NCBI RefSeq assembly: GCF_049898325.1
Contig: NZ_JAFCXL010000003.1
Location: 213,105 to 277,104 of the forward strand
From: JAFCUW01 sp049898325
GTDB taxonomy: Bacteria > Pseudomonadota > Gammaproteobacteria > Burkholderiales > Burkholderiaceae_D
DNA: 64,000 bases
Direction: 5' to 3'
The notes beneath the pieces are model-generated. The model was given only the letters and a program-made list of their open reading frames with translations, had not been told where the DNA came from and did not search any database. The position numbers and the translations under genes are program-made. This document shows, piece after piece, positions 33,047 through 41,922 of the stretch (the stretch's first letter is position 1; each line of letters opens with the position of its first letter).

Positions 33047-34804
33047 TCACGTCGGGGCCGTCATGGCGAGAAGCGGCCCGATACCCACCGGCTCTTCCTG
33101 AAGCAGGGGGACCACGGCGTAGCGCCTGGCATGGCGTGCCGCAAGCGCGCCAATTTCGGGCAACTCATTGCGTGCCCGCTGGCGCAGCAAGGGCGAGTGC
33201 GGCTGCGCCGCGGCGACGCTATTGTTCACGATCCATGCCCAAGGTGTGATTCCGGCACGCAGCAAGTCCGACTGCAAGGCTTCGGCCTCAAGAACCGGCG
33301 TGGTTTCGGCCAGTGTCACCAGGAGCACTTTGGTCTGTTTCTGATCTTGCAGCTGCATCATCGGCGTGACAAAGTGGACGCCCGTTTGCCCAAACTGGCG
33401 CGCCACATCCCGATGGTAAGCGCCGGTGGTGTCGAGCAACAGGAGCGTGTGGCCGGTGGGGGCCGTGTCCATCACGACAAATTGCTTGCCCGCTTCACGG
33501 ATGGCGCGCGAGAATGCCTGGAATACGGCGATTTCTTCTGTGCATGGTGATCGCAAGTCCTCTTCCAGCAGGGCGCGGCCCGCCGCGTCGAGCCTGGCGC
33601 CCCGGGTGCGCATCACTTGCTCCCGATAGCGTGCCGTTTCAGCAAGCGGGTCAATGCGGCTGACTGTGAGATTGTCCAGCGTCCCCTTGATGGTGTCGAC
33701 GAGGCGCCCTGCAGGGTCGGAGGTGGTCAGGTGAACCGCCAGGCCACGGTGGGCCAGTTGCACGGCGATCGCTGCGGCGATGGTCGTTTTGCCGACGCCA
33801 CCCTTGCCCATCAACATCACCAGGCCATGGCCATCAAGCGCAATCTGCTCGACCAGGGCGCACAGGGTCGGCGCCGAGAAGGTGAACGGCGCATCGTCGT
33901 CCGTGAGCGCGGGCAGGGCGGCATCGGCAAACAGGCCGTGCAAGGCGGCCAGACCCACCAGGTTAAACGGTTTGAGGCTGACCAGGTCGCGTGGCAAGGC
34001 GTCGAGGTTTGCCGGAATCTTCGCCAGCGCAGTCTGTTCACGGTCAACGATGGCGAGGGCCAGGCGATCCTCCTTGGCCTCGCTGGCAGGCAACACGCCG
34101 TTGATGACAAGAAATTGGCGCGACATGCCAATGGCCGCCAGTTCCTCGTGCGTGCGCGCCGCTTCGCGCAGGGCCGCCGCCTGGGCACGGGCCACCAGCA
34201 CCATGCGCGTACGCAATGGATCGGCCAGGGCGATGAGCGCCTCCTTGTATTGGCTGCGCTGCTTTTCCAGGCCCGCCAGCGGGCCGAGGCAGGAGGCGTC
34301 GCCGGTGCCGGTATCGAGGAAGCCGCTCCAGGCGCCGGGTAATTGCAGCAGGCGTATCGTATGACCGGTCGGCGCCGTATCGAAGACGATATGGTCGTAT
34401 TGACGATCGAGGCTGGCGTCGGTGAGCAGGTCGGTGAATTCATCGAAGGCGGCAATTTCGGTCGTGCAGGCGCCGGACAACTGTTCTTCAATGCCGCGTA
34501 CCACGGCATCGGGCAGCACCCCGCGCACGGGGCCGATGATACGATCGCGATAACGTTGTGCGGCGCAGTGGGGATCGATTTCCAGTGCCGCCAGGCGCGG
34601 TACGGCGGCAATAGCGGTGATCTGGTTACCAATCGTGATGGCAAATACCTGGCCGACATTCGACGCAGGATCGGTGCTGACAAGCAGCACGCGCTTTCCA
34701 GCGTCGGCCAGAAAAATGGCGGAGGAACAGGCAATCGAGGTTTTTCCGACGCCCCCTTTGCCGGTGAAGAAAAGAAACCGGGGTGGCTGCTCAAGAAATT
34801 TCAT
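33047..34804 (-). CDS. arsA: arsenite/antimonite efflux pump ATPase
   Basis: Cytosolic ATPase that energises ArsB. The protein is 585 residues, the normal tandem form, with two P-loops GKGGVGKT (15-22 and 333-340) and two DTAPTGHT signature motifs. The metalloid ligands are conserved: Cys113 (GACTTEIAAF), Cys172 (ASCLGP) and Cys421 (SPCTEEI), matching Cys113, Cys172 and Cys422 of the E. coli plasmid ArsA. GGGAG precedes ATG 34804; the frame runs on to 35119 but the extension is not protein-like. It is the last gene of arsC-arsC-arsA. The metallochaperone gene arsD is absent. Confidence 0.94.
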   Translation of the reverse strand: MKFLEQPPRFLFFTGKGGVGKTSIACSSAIFLADAGKRVLLVSTDPASNVGQVFAITIGNQITAIAAVPRLAALEIDPHCAAQRYRDRIIGPVRGVLPDAVVRGIEEQLSGACTTEIAAFDEFTDLLTDASLDRQYDHIVFDTAPTGHTIRLLQLPGAWSGFLDTGTGDASCLGPLAGLEKQRSQYKEALIALADPLRTRMVLVARAQAAALREAARTHEELAAIGMSRQFLVINGVLPASEAKEDRLALAIVDREQTALAKIPANLDALPRDLVSLKPFNLVGLAALHGLFADAALPALTDDDAPFTFSAPTLCALVEQIALDGHGLVMLMGKGGVGKTTIAAAIAVQLAHRGLAVHLTTSDPAGRLVDTIKGTLDNLTVSRIDPLAETARYREQVMRTRGARLDAAGRALLEEDLRSPCTEEIAVFQAFSRAIREAGKQFVVMDTAPTGHTLLLLDTTGAYHRDVARQFGQTGVHFVTPMMQLQDQKQTKVLLVTLAETTPVLEAEALQSDLLRAGITPWAWIVNNSVAAAQPHSPLLRQRARNELPEIGALAARHARRYAVVPLLQEEPVGIGPLLAMTAPT

Positions 34805-34946
34805 GAAGGACTCCCGCGTGGGGCGCAGCGGCTGCCGGGGCGGCGCTCGCTTGCGCTGGTGCCGGATCGATTGAGAAGGGTAGCACGGCGCGACGTCGAT
34901 CCGGTGCCGCTTTCTGCAAAGCGCCGTTGCCTGCCGCTGGCGCGCC

Positions 34947-35447
34947 TCAGGGGGCGATCGTGCCGATGCGGTCGAGTTCGCGCTTGAGTGCGAGTTTTTC
35001 CAGTTTATCGATCGGCAGCGACTGAAAAATATCCAGGCGCATCTTGATTTCCCGGCAGACCTTTGCGAAGGCGGCGCGCTTTTCGGCATCCGTGCCTTCG
35101 ACCGCGGCGGGGTCCGCAAAACCCCAGTGGGCCGTCAGTGGCTGACCTGGCCAGAACGGGCACACTTCACCGGCGGCCTTGTCGCACACGGTGATGACGA
35201 AATCCATGTGCGGCGCGTCCGCGCCCGCAAATTCGTCCCACGACTTGCTGCGAAGCTGGTCCAGCGGATGGCCAATCGCGGCGATCTGTTCGAGCGCAAG
35301 CGGGTGAACCTTGCCGGTGGGGTGGCTACCGGCACTGTACGTGTTGAACTGGCCGTGCTCCGCCGCATTGAGCATGGCCTCGGCCATGATGCTGCGCGCC
35401 GAATTGCCGGTACACAAAAAAAGTACGTTGTAAGTATCGTGTTTCAT
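34947..35447 (-). CDS. arsC: arsenate reductase, LMW-phosphatase type (first paralogue)
   Basis: Reduces arsenate to arsenite. The protein is 166 residues with the low-molecular-weight tyrosine phosphatase fold; the P-loop is CTGNSARS with Cys12 and Arg18. Further cysteines in ITVCDKAAGEVCPFWPG provide resolving thiols. GGGAGA precedes ATG 35447. It lies 30 nt after the second arsC on the same strand. The C-terminal helix is longer than in the classical thioredoxin-linked ArsC. Confidence 0.9.
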   Translation of the reverse strand: MKHDTYNVLFLCTGNSARSIMAEAMLNAAEHGQFNTYSAGSHPTGKVHPLALEQIAAIGHPLDQLRSKSWDEFAGADAPHMDFVITVCDKAAGEVCPFWPGQPLTAHWGFADPAAVEGTDAEKRAAFAKVCREIKMRLDIFQSLPIDKLEKLALKRELDRIGTIAP

Positions 35448-35477
35448 GGGGTCTCCCAAATGAGGTGCTGTGCGGCA

Positions 35478-35957
35478 TTAAGGCATCAGGGTGCCGATGC
35501 GGTCCAGTTCTGCTTTCAGACGTGCACGGTCCTCTTGCAGTTCGGCCAGCGGCAGGGCCAGCAAGGCTTCGATCCGGCAGCGAAGAATGCGGTAGGCGAG
35601 CATGAACTGGGCGTCGATCTGCTCGTCTGATCCGGTGGCGTGGGCGGGATCCTCCACCCCCCAATGGGTGCGCAGCACGGGGCCCAGGTAGGCGGGGCAG
35701 GTTTCGCCGGCGGCGCTCGAGCACACGGTGATGACGATGTCTGGCGCGGCCGGCAGGTGGTCCCATGATTTGCTGACATAGCCTTGCGTCGCAATACCTT
35801 CACGGGCCAGCAGGGCCAGCGAGCGCGGATGCACGTAGCCGGCTGGCTGGCTGCCGGCGCTCATGGCCTTCCAGCCGGCCGGGGCCAGGTGATTGAAAGT
35901 CGCTTCGCCCAGGATCGAGCGGCAGGAATTGCCGGTGCAAAGAAATAAAACATTCAT
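35478..35957 (-). CDS. arsC: arsenate reductase, LMW-phosphatase type (second paralogue)
   Basis: A 159-residue paralogue of the adjacent gene, with P-loop CTGNSCRS (Cys7, Arg13) and the resolving region ITVCSSAAGETCPAYLG. Both copies share a long C-terminal segment ending RLKAELDRIGTLMP or a close variant, indicating a local duplication followed by divergence. It is the first gene of the minus-strand ars unit. GAGGA lies upstream of the ATG. Confidence 0.9.
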   Translation of the reverse strand: MNVLFLCTGNSCRSILGEATFNHLAPAGWKAMSAGSQPAGYVHPRSLALLAREGIATQGYVSKSWDHLPAAPDIVITVCSSAAGETCPAYLGPVLRTHWGVEDPAHATGSDEQIDAQFMLAYRILRCRIEALLALPLAELQEDRARLKAELDRIGTLMP

Positions 35958-36016
35958 CGGTGTGTCCTCAGTGGTGAATCGGAACGTGCAGCAGGGGTGC
36001 GGTAGAACGCCGATAC

Positions 36017-36036
36017 AATTCTACACTACTAGAATT
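36017..36036. promoter_or_regulatory. palindrome in ars divergent region, candidate ArsR operator 1
   Basis: AATTCTA (36017-36023) and TAGAATT (36030-36036) form a perfect 7-bp inverted repeat with 6 nt between, 60 nt upstream of the arsC gene. The arm contains TAGAAT, a possible -10 box on the minus strand. It could be an ArsR site controlling the minus unit. Confidence 0.45.
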
Positions 36037-36108
36037 ATGGAAGTGTTGGAAAAATTTGTTGCTGCGATTGGCATGCAGGGTCTCGCTGCCAATTCTCGCA
36101 ATAATTTT

Positions 36109-36132
36109 ATACTTCCAGTACAATCGAAGTAT
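36109..36132. promoter_or_regulatory. palindrome upstream of arsR, candidate ArsR operator 2
   Basis: ATACTTC (36109-36115) and GAAGTAT (36126-36132) form a perfect inverted repeat with a 10-nt spacer containing TACAAT, a possible -10 box. It is 22 nt before the arsR ATG, where autorepression by ArsR would be expected. Its arm sequence differs from the other palindrome. Confidence 0.55.
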
Positions 36133-36154
36133 TGCCTCGCCTTCAGGAGTTTTT

Positions 36155-36505
36155 ATGGATACATCACAAGCGCTGGTCGCTCTTGCCGCCCTGGCCCAGG
36201 AGTCGCGCCTGGCGGTTTTTCGTCTGCTCGTCCAGGCAGGACCGCACGGCGGCATCGCCGCCACGAAAATCGCGGAGGCGCTGTGCATCCCGGGGTCGTC
36301 GCTATCGTTCCACCTCAAGGAGCTGACCCACGCCAACCTGGTGACTGCGCTGCAGGACGGCCGCTTCATCATTTACACGGCGCAGTTCGATACGATGAAC
36401 GCCCTGTTGGGCTTTCTGAGCGAAAACTGCTGCAACGGCCTCGCCTGTACGCCAGGGCCGCTCGAGTGCCTTGCGTCGCCGCCAAAAGCGTCCGACGAAG
36501 GGTAA
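36155..36505 (+). CDS. arsR: arsenic-responsive transcriptional repressor
   Basis: A 116-residue winged-helix ArsR/SmtB repressor. The recognition helix is in IPGSSLSFHLKELTHANLV. The inducer site is probably C-terminal: Cys92, Cys93 and Cys98 in SENCCNGLACTPG, like the C-terminal three-cysteine site described for Acidithiobacillus ArsR rather than the E. coli helix-3 site. CAGGAG (36144-36149) precedes ATG 36155, ruling out the start at 36056. It is followed by arsB and arsH. Confidence 0.92.
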   Translation: MDTSQALVALAALAQESRLAVFRLLVQAGPHGGIAATKIAEALCIPGSSLSFHLKELTHANLVTALQDGRFIIYTAQFDTMNALLGFLSENCCNGLACTPGPLECLASPPKASDEG

Positions 36506-36593
36506 GCCTGGCTCGCCGGCATGTGCCGGCTGATCGTCTCTGTTTCTGCTCAGACGCCCGCTCGCCTTCTCCTCAAACAATTAAAGGACTGCC

Positions 36594-37874
36594 GTGTTGA
36601 TCGCTTTTCTGATTTTTCTTGCCACGCTCATCCTGGTGATCTGGCAGCCCCGCGGGCTGGGCATCGGCTGGAGCGCCGCCGCCGGCGCCGCGCTGGCACT
36701 GCTGGCCGGCGTGATCGGGGTCGCCGACATTCCCGTCGTGTGGCACATCGTCTGGAATGCCACCGGCACCTTTGTCGCCGTCATCATCATCAGCCTGCTG
36801 CTCGACAAGGCCGGCTTGTTTGAATGGGCGGCCCTGCACGTGGCGCGCTGGGGGGGCGGCAGCGGCAAGCGCCTGTTCGCGCTGCTGGTGTTGCTGGGGG
36901 CGGCCGTGGCCGCGCTGTTTGCCAACGACGGCGCCGCCCTGATCCTCACCCCGATCGTCATCGCCATGCTGCGCGAACTGAAGTTTTCCGCCAAAGCGAC
37001 GCTGGCCTTCGTCATGGCGGCCGGCTTCATCGCCGACACGGCCAGCCTGCCGCTGGTGGTGTCGAACCTGGTGAACATTGTGTCGGCCGGCTATTTTCAG
37101 ATCGGTTTTGCCCGCTACGCCGCCGTCATGGCGCCCGTCAACCTGGTGGCGGTGGCGGCCAGCCTGGGCGTGCTGATGTGGTTCTTCCGCAAGGACATCC
37201 CGGCCGACTACGCGATGACGCAGCTCAAGGCGCCGGCCGCGGCGATTGTCGACCGCGCCACCTTCATGACGGGCTGGTGGGTGCTGGGCTTGCTGCTGGT
37301 GGGTTTTTTCTGGCTCGAGCGGCATGGCGTTCCCATCAGTGTGGTGGCCGCCGCCGGTGCGCTGCTGCTGTGGATCGTCGCCGCGCGCGGCCACCAGATT
37401 GCGACGCGCGAGGTGATCCGCAACGCCCCCTGGCAGGTGGTGATTTTCTCGCTGGGCATGTACCTGGTGGTGTATGGCTTGCGCAACGCCGGCCTGACCG
37501 GCTACCTGACGGTGCTGCTCGAAGCCTGCGCCGCCCACGGCGTGTGGGGCGCGGCGCTGGGCACGGGGCTGATCACGGCGCTGCTGTCGTCGATCATGAA
37601 CAATATGCCCACGGTGCTGATCGGCGCCTTGTCGATCGACGCCACCAGCACCCAGGGCGCGGTGCGCGAAGCGATGATCTACGCCAACGTCATCGGCAGC
37701 GACCTGGGCCCGAAAATCACTCCCATCGGCAGCCTGGCGACCCTGCTCTGGCTGCACGTACTGGACACCAAGGGCATCCGCATCGGCTGGGGCATGTACT
37801 TTCGCGTGGGCATCGTGCTGACCTTGCCTGTGCTGTTGATCACCTTGGCGGCGCTGGCGCTGCGACTGTCCTGA
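36594..37874 (+). CDS. arsB: arsenite efflux permease ArsB
   Basis: An inner-membrane arsenite/antimonite permease of 426 residues with about twelve helices. Conserved parts are FANDGAALILTPIVIAM, GFIADTASLPLVVSNLVNI and SSIMNNMPTVLIGALSI. It can act alone or with ArsA, encoded on the opposite strand. The GTG start at 36594 is set by AAAGGA (36582-36587). It lies 7 nt before arsH. Confidence 0.94.
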   Translation: MLIAFLIFLATLILVIWQPRGLGIGWSAAAGAALALLAGVIGVADIPVVWHIVWNATGTFVAVIIISLLLDKAGLFEWAALHVARWGGGSGKRLFALLVLLGAAVAALFANDGAALILTPIVIAMLRELKFSAKATLAFVMAAGFIADTASLPLVVSNLVNIVSAGYFQIGFARYAAVMAPVNLVAVAASLGVLMWFFRKDIPADYAMTQLKAPAAAIVDRATFMTGWWVLGLLLVGFFWLERHGVPISVVAAAGALLLWIVAARGHQIATREVIRNAPWQVVIFSLGMYLVVYGLRNAGLTGYLTVLLEACAAHGVWGAALGTGLITALLSSIMNNMPTVLIGALSIDATSTQGAVREAMIYANVIGSDLGPKITPIGSLATLLWLHVLDTKGIRIGWGMYFRVGIVLTLPVLLITLAALALRLS

Positions 37875-37881
37875 CGGAGAC

Positions 37882-38604
37882 ATGAAGATGGAAAAAATTG
37901 CCGATTTGCCCAATATCGATGCAGCCCTGCTCGAGCTGCCCACCGCCGCGCTCTTCGTGTCGCCGAGCGCGATCACGCACCCGCCCCGCATCCTGCTGTT
38001 GTATGGCTCGCTGCGCGAGCGTTCGTTCAGCCGCTTCCTGACGGAAGAGGCGGCCCGCATCCTGGTGCACCTGGGCGCCGAGGTGACCATTTTCGACCCG
38101 CGCGACTTGCCCATGACGGGCAGCGTGCCCGAGGACCATCCGAAGGTGGTCGAGTTGCGCGAGCTGTTCCTGTGGTCGGAAGGGCAGGTGTGGTGCAGCC
38201 CGGAACGGCACGGCGCCGTCACCGCCGTGATGAAGAACCAGATCGATGCGATTCCCCTGGAAATGGGCGCGATCCGCCCCAGCCAGGGCCGCACGCTGGC
38301 CGTCATGCAGGTGTGCGGCGGCTCGCAGTCGTTCAACGTGGTCAACGCGCTGCGCCTGCTGGGGCGCTGGATGCGCATGTTCACCATCCCGAACCAGTCC
38401 TCGGTGCCGATGGCCTACAAGCAATTCGACGAGCAGGGCCGCATGCGGCCCTCGGCTTATTACGACCGGGTGGTGGACGTGATGGAAGAGTTGTTCAAGA
38501 TGACGCTGCTGCTGCGCGGCAGCAGCGCCTACCTGACCGACCGCTACAGCGAGCGCAATGAGCGGGCGCGGCGCGCCATCGACCGCCAGATCAGCCAGCT
38601 CTAG
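37882..38604 (+). CDS. arsH: ArsH, NADPH-dependent FMN reductase / organoarsenical oxidase
   Basis: A 240-residue flavodoxin-like enzyme which by family oxidises trivalent organoarsenicals or reduces quinones and chromate. The FMN-phosphate motif is YGSLRERSFSR; WCSPERHGAVTAVMKNQIDAIP and FNVVNALRLLGRWMRMFTIPNQSSVP are typical ArsH blocks. GGAG precedes the ATG. Last gene of arsR-arsB-arsH. Confidence 0.94.
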   Translation: MKMEKIADLPNIDAALLELPTAALFVSPSAITHPPRILLLYGSLRERSFSRFLTEEAARILVHLGAEVTIFDPRDLPMTGSVPEDHPKVVELRELFLWSEGQVWCSPERHGAVTAVMKNQIDAIPLEMGAIRPSQGRTLAVMQVCGGSQSFNVVNALRLLGRWMRMFTIPNQSSVPMAYKQFDEQGRMRPSAYYDRVVDVMEELFKMTLLLRGSSAYLTDRYSERNERARRAIDRQISQL

Positions 38605-38629
38605 CTCCCGTGACGGCATCGGCTCACTA

Positions 38630-38643
38630 TTGATCTAGATCAT
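38630..38643. promoter_or_regulatory. FNR/Anr-like box
   Basis: TTGATCTAGATCAT matches the FNR/Anr consensus TTGAT-N4-ATCAA in 9 of 10 defined bases. A -10-like TATTAG (38662-38667) follows, so the box centre would be near -40, the class II activator position. The controlled gene would be the PRC-barrel gene starting at 38742. Confidence 0.55.
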
Positions 38644-38741
38644 ACCCGCCCTGGTTTCCGCTATTAGGCTGGTTTTTCGGGCTGCCTTGGCCAAGGGGCC
38701 ACGGCGGCAGGGAAGACTGTTCAATTGAGGGGAGACCAAGC

Positions 38742-39155
38742 ATGAACCACACCGAACGCGATCCGTATGGCATGTACAAATCACACCGGGGCAGCGCCGG
38801 ACCCGGCCCGCGCCTGATGGGCGCCGACACCCTGATCGGCGACGATGTTCTCAACCGCATGGGTGAGAACCTGGGCGACATCAAGGAAATCATGATCGAC
38901 ATGCAAAGTGGCAAGGTGGCGTATGCCGTGCTGTCCTTCGGTGGCCTGCTGGGCATCGGCGAAAAACTGTTCGCCGTACCCTGGCAGGCACTGCAGCTCG
39001 ACACGGCCAACAAGTGTTTTACGCTCGATGTGTCGAAAGACCAGCTCAAGGGCGCACCCGGTTTTGACCCGGCTGCCTGGCCGGACATGGAAGACGTGCA
39101 GTGGCAAAACGATGTCAGCGCGTTCTACGGCACGGCCACGGGCGTGCGCCATTGA
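38742..39155 (+). CDS. PRC-barrel domain protein
   Basis: A 137-residue soluble protein with a PRC-barrel: LMGADTLIGDDVLNRMGENLGDIKEIMID, then GKVAYAVLSFGG and KLFAVPWQALQLD. Function unknown; such single-domain proteins are often stress-related. GGGGAGA precedes the ATG. The upstream FNR/Anr-like box suggests induction under low oxygen. Confidence 0.87.
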   Translation: MNHTERDPYGMYKSHRGSAGPGPRLMGADTLIGDDVLNRMGENLGDIKEIMIDMQSGKVAYAVLSFGGLLGIGEKLFAVPWQALQLDTANKCFTLDVSKDQLKGAPGFDPAAWPDMEDVQWQNDVSAFYGTATGVRH

Positions 39156-39188
39156 GGCGAGGGCGGGGCCGGCCACGCCGTTCCGCCC

Positions 39189-39647
39189 TTACTTGCCGGC
39201 CAGTTCGGCCGTCAACACCGCCTTCAAATAAATACTGTCGGGGTCTTTCGGCTCGCGCTGGACGATCCACCAGGCGCTGCCTTTTTTCATTTCCCAGTAC
39301 TGGGGCTGGCCGCACAGCAGCAGGGCTGCGACCTGGCCCAGCGTGGGCTGGTGCCCCACCACCAGCACCGGCTCGCGGCTGTTGGGCCAGTTGGCCGCCT
39401 GCAGCACCGCTTCGGGCGAGGCGTCCGGCGCCAGCGCATTGACCACCTTGAACTTGCGGCCCAGCGGTTCGACCGTCTGCAGGGTGCGCACGGCGGGGCT
39501 GACGAGGATCTTGCACCCTTCGGGCAACTGCGAATCGAGCCACTCGGCCATGCGGCGCGCTTGTTTCTGGCCCTTCGGGGTGAGGATGCGCGCCATGTCC
39601 GGCGCGCTGTCTTCGGCTTCGGCGTGGCGCCACAAGATCAAGTCCAT
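39189..39647 (-). CDS. sixA: phosphohistidine phosphatase SixA
   Basis: A 152-residue histidine-phosphatase-superfamily protein. The catalytic motif is LWRHAEAE (His8), with a second conserved His in VVGHQPTLG. By family it dephosphorylates phosphohistidine, for instance on phosphotransfer proteins. It follows ppk1 on the same strand with a 31-nt gap, so it may share its phosphate-controlled transcript. Confidence 0.9.
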   Translation of the reverse strand: MDLILWRHAEAEDSAPDMARILTPKGQKQARRMAEWLDSQLPEGCKILVSPAVRTLQTVEPLGRKFKVVNALAPDASPEAVLQAANWPNSREPVLVVGHQPTLGQVAALLLCGQPQYWEMKKGSAWWIVQREPKDPDSIYLKAVLTAELAGK

Positions 39648-39678
39648 GCTGTTCTCCCCAGGTAAAGACGCTACAGTA

Positions 39679-41769
39679 TCAGGTATCGATGCTGCTCTCG
39701 GTGCTGCCGAGTAAGTCCATCAGGTAGCGCTGCGCCGAAAACTCGTTCTGGCGCGCGCGCGTGCGGCGGCGGTGATAATTGCCGTCGGCGTCGAGCTCCC
39801 AGGCGTTGGAGTTGTCTTTCAGGTAGGGGTTCAATCCTTCCGTGATGACGCGGCGCTTGAGCGCCTTGTCGAGCACGGGAAAGGCCACCTCGATGCGGCG
39901 GAACAGGTTGCGGCTCATCCAGTCGGCGCTGGCCAGGTGCACATCGTGCGCGAGGTCGTTGCGGAAATAATAAATCCGGCTGTGCTCGAGGAAGCGGCCG
40001 ATGATCGAGCGTACCCGGATATTCTCCGACAGGCCCGGCACGCCCGGGCGCAAGGTACAGGCGCCGCGCACGATCAGGTCGATCTTGACGCCGTCGTGGG
40101 AGGCAGCGTAGAGGGCGCGGATGAGCGACTCGTCGACCATGGCGTTGACCTTGACGATGATGCGCCCCTGGCGGCCCGCCTTGGCGATGCGCGCCTCGTT
40201 GCGGATCGCCTTGACCAGTTCGCTCTGGAGGGCGAACGGCGCCAGCCACAGGTGCGTCAGTTTATGGGGCTTGGTCAGGCTGGTCAGGTGGATGAACACT
40301 TCGTTGACTTCGGCGCCCATCTGCCGGTTGGCGGTGAGCAAACCAAAATCGGTGTACAGGCGGGTGGTGGTGAGGTGGTAGTTGCCGGTGCCCAGGTGGG
40401 CGTAGTAGCGCAGCCCCTCGGCTTCGCGGCGGATCACCAGGGCCACCTTGGCGTGGGTTTTCAGGCCGACCACGCCGTACACGACCTGGGCGCCGGCCTG
40501 TTCGAGCTTGTCGGCCCAGTTGATGTTCGCCTCTTCGTCGAAGCGCGCCTTTAGTTCGACGATGACGATGACTTCCTTGCCGCGCCGCGCCGCCGTGACG
40601 AGCGCTTCCATCAGGTCCGAATCCATGCCGGTGCGGTAAATGGTCTGCTTGATGGCCACCACCTGCGGGTCGTTGGCGGCCACGCAGATGAAATCGATGA
40701 CGGGCTGGAACGACTGGAACGGGTGGTGCAGCAGGATGTCGTGGCGGCTCATCTGCTCGAAAATGTCGAGATTGGCCATTTTCGGCGGCATGCCGGGAAT
40801 GAAGGGTGTAAAGCGCAGGGCGGGCTGGCGCACCTGGTTGATCATTTCCGCCAGGCGCACCAGGTTGACGGGGCCGTCGACGGGGTAGAGGCGGCTCGGT
40901 GACAGATTGAACTGGTCGAGCAGGAACTGCGACAGCTCGTCCGGGCAGTTCTTGGCCACTTCGAGCCGCACGGCCGTGCCGAACTGCCGGCCTTGCAATT
41001 CGCCCTTCAAGGCCTGGCGCAGGTTTTTCACTTCGCCCTCGTCGACCCACAGGTCGCTGTCGCGGGTGACCCGGAACTGCGAATAGGCCAGCACGTCGCG
41101 ACCGGTGAACATCTCGTCCATGTGGGCGTGGATGACGGAGCTGAGCAGGCAGAACGACTGGCCGCCGCCGCGCGTGAGGTGCTCGGGCAGTTCGATCACG
41201 CGGGGCAGCACGCGCGGCGCCTTGACGATGGCAATCGCGGTGCCCCGGCCGAACGCATCCTTGCCCGACAGCGAAACGATGAAATTGAGACTTTTATTGC
41301 TGACCTGGGGGAAGGGGTGGGCGGGATCGAGCCCGATCGGGGTCAGCAGGGGCCGCACCTGCTGGTCGAAATATTGCTTGACCCAGGCCCGCTGCGCCTC
41401 GTTGCGGTCGTTGTGGCGCACCAGGTGCACGCCGCGCTGGCGCAGTTGCGGCAGCACTTCCGTGTTGAGGATGTCGTACTGTTGCTTGACCAGCGCGTGG
41501 CACTCGGCGCCGATGCGCTCGAACATGACGGCCAGCGCCGGGTCCGGATGCAGGGCGTCCTGGGCCAGCAGGCTGGCCATGCGCACTTCGAAAAATTCAT
41601 CGAGGTTGTTGCTGACAATGCACAGATAACGGAGCCGCTCGAGCAGCGGCAGGCGCTTGTCCTCCGCCTGCGCCAGCACGCGGCGGTTGAACATCAGCAG
41701 TGAGACCTCGCGGTCGAGGAATATGACAGGTTTCGGCAGTACGACTGGCGGTGGGGCTTTGGAAGTCAT
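39679..41769 (-). CDS. ppk1: polyphosphate kinase 1
   Basis: Makes inorganic polyphosphate from ATP. The protein is 696 residues, normal length. The N-terminal domain shows YLCIVSNNLDEFFEVR; the catalytic core shows DVLLHHPFQSF, IKQTIYRTGMDSDL, VELKARFDEEANI and the autophosphorylated His in GLKTHAKVALV. No SD precedes the ATG. It is divergent from pstS. Its promoter carries a Pho-box-like repeat with a -10 at the PhoB-type distance, so it should be induced in phosphate starvation. Confidence 0.96.
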   Translation of the reverse strand: MTSKAPPPVVLPKPVIFLDREVSLLMFNRRVLAQAEDKRLPLLERLRYLCIVSNNLDEFFEVRMASLLAQDALHPDPALAVMFERIGAECHALVKQQYDILNTEVLPQLRQRGVHLVRHNDRNEAQRAWVKQYFDQQVRPLLTPIGLDPAHPFPQVSNKSLNFIVSLSGKDAFGRGTAIAIVKAPRVLPRVIELPEHLTRGGGQSFCLLSSVIHAHMDEMFTGRDVLAYSQFRVTRDSDLWVDEGEVKNLRQALKGELQGRQFGTAVRLEVAKNCPDELSQFLLDQFNLSPSRLYPVDGPVNLVRLAEMINQVRQPALRFTPFIPGMPPKMANLDIFEQMSRHDILLHHPFQSFQPVIDFICVAANDPQVVAIKQTIYRTGMDSDLMEALVTAARRGKEVIVIVELKARFDEEANINWADKLEQAGAQVVYGVVGLKTHAKVALVIRREAEGLRYYAHLGTGNYHLTTTRLYTDFGLLTANRQMGAEVNEVFIHLTSLTKPHKLTHLWLAPFALQSELVKAIRNEARIAKAGRQGRIIVKVNAMVDESLIRALYAASHDGVKIDLIVRGACTLRPGVPGLSENIRVRSIIGRFLEHSRIYYFRNDLAHDVHLASADWMSRNLFRRIEVAFPVLDKALKRRVITEGLNPYLKDNSNAWELDADGNYHRRRTRARQNEFSAQRYLMDLLGSTESSIDT

Positions 41770-41805
41770 TGGCGGGGCGGCGCGTGCTCAATTTATCAAC
41801 AGCCC

Positions 41806-41839
41806 ATTCTATCGGTTAAATATGACAAAGGCGTGACCT
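41806..41839 (-). promoter_or_regulatory. Pho box and -10 of ppk1
   Basis: On the minus strand AGGTCAC-GCCT-TTGTCAT (41839 to 41822) is a degenerate Pho box with GTCA cores 11 nt apart. Exactly 10 nt later comes TAGAAT (41806-41811). This is the PhoB-activated layout in which the box replaces the -35. Confidence 0.6.
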
Positions 41840-41922
41840 CGATGAATCGGGTGCTGCGGCGCCTGCCTGCTACCCAACTGGGATATCATAGGCGCGCAGC
41901 AATTATTTCAACAAGTTTGGTC

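Noticed and set aside
34805..35119. N-terminal extension of ArsA to 35119
   Set aside because: The extension is Arg/Ser-rich noise; ATG 34804 with GGGAG gives the normal 585-residue ArsA.
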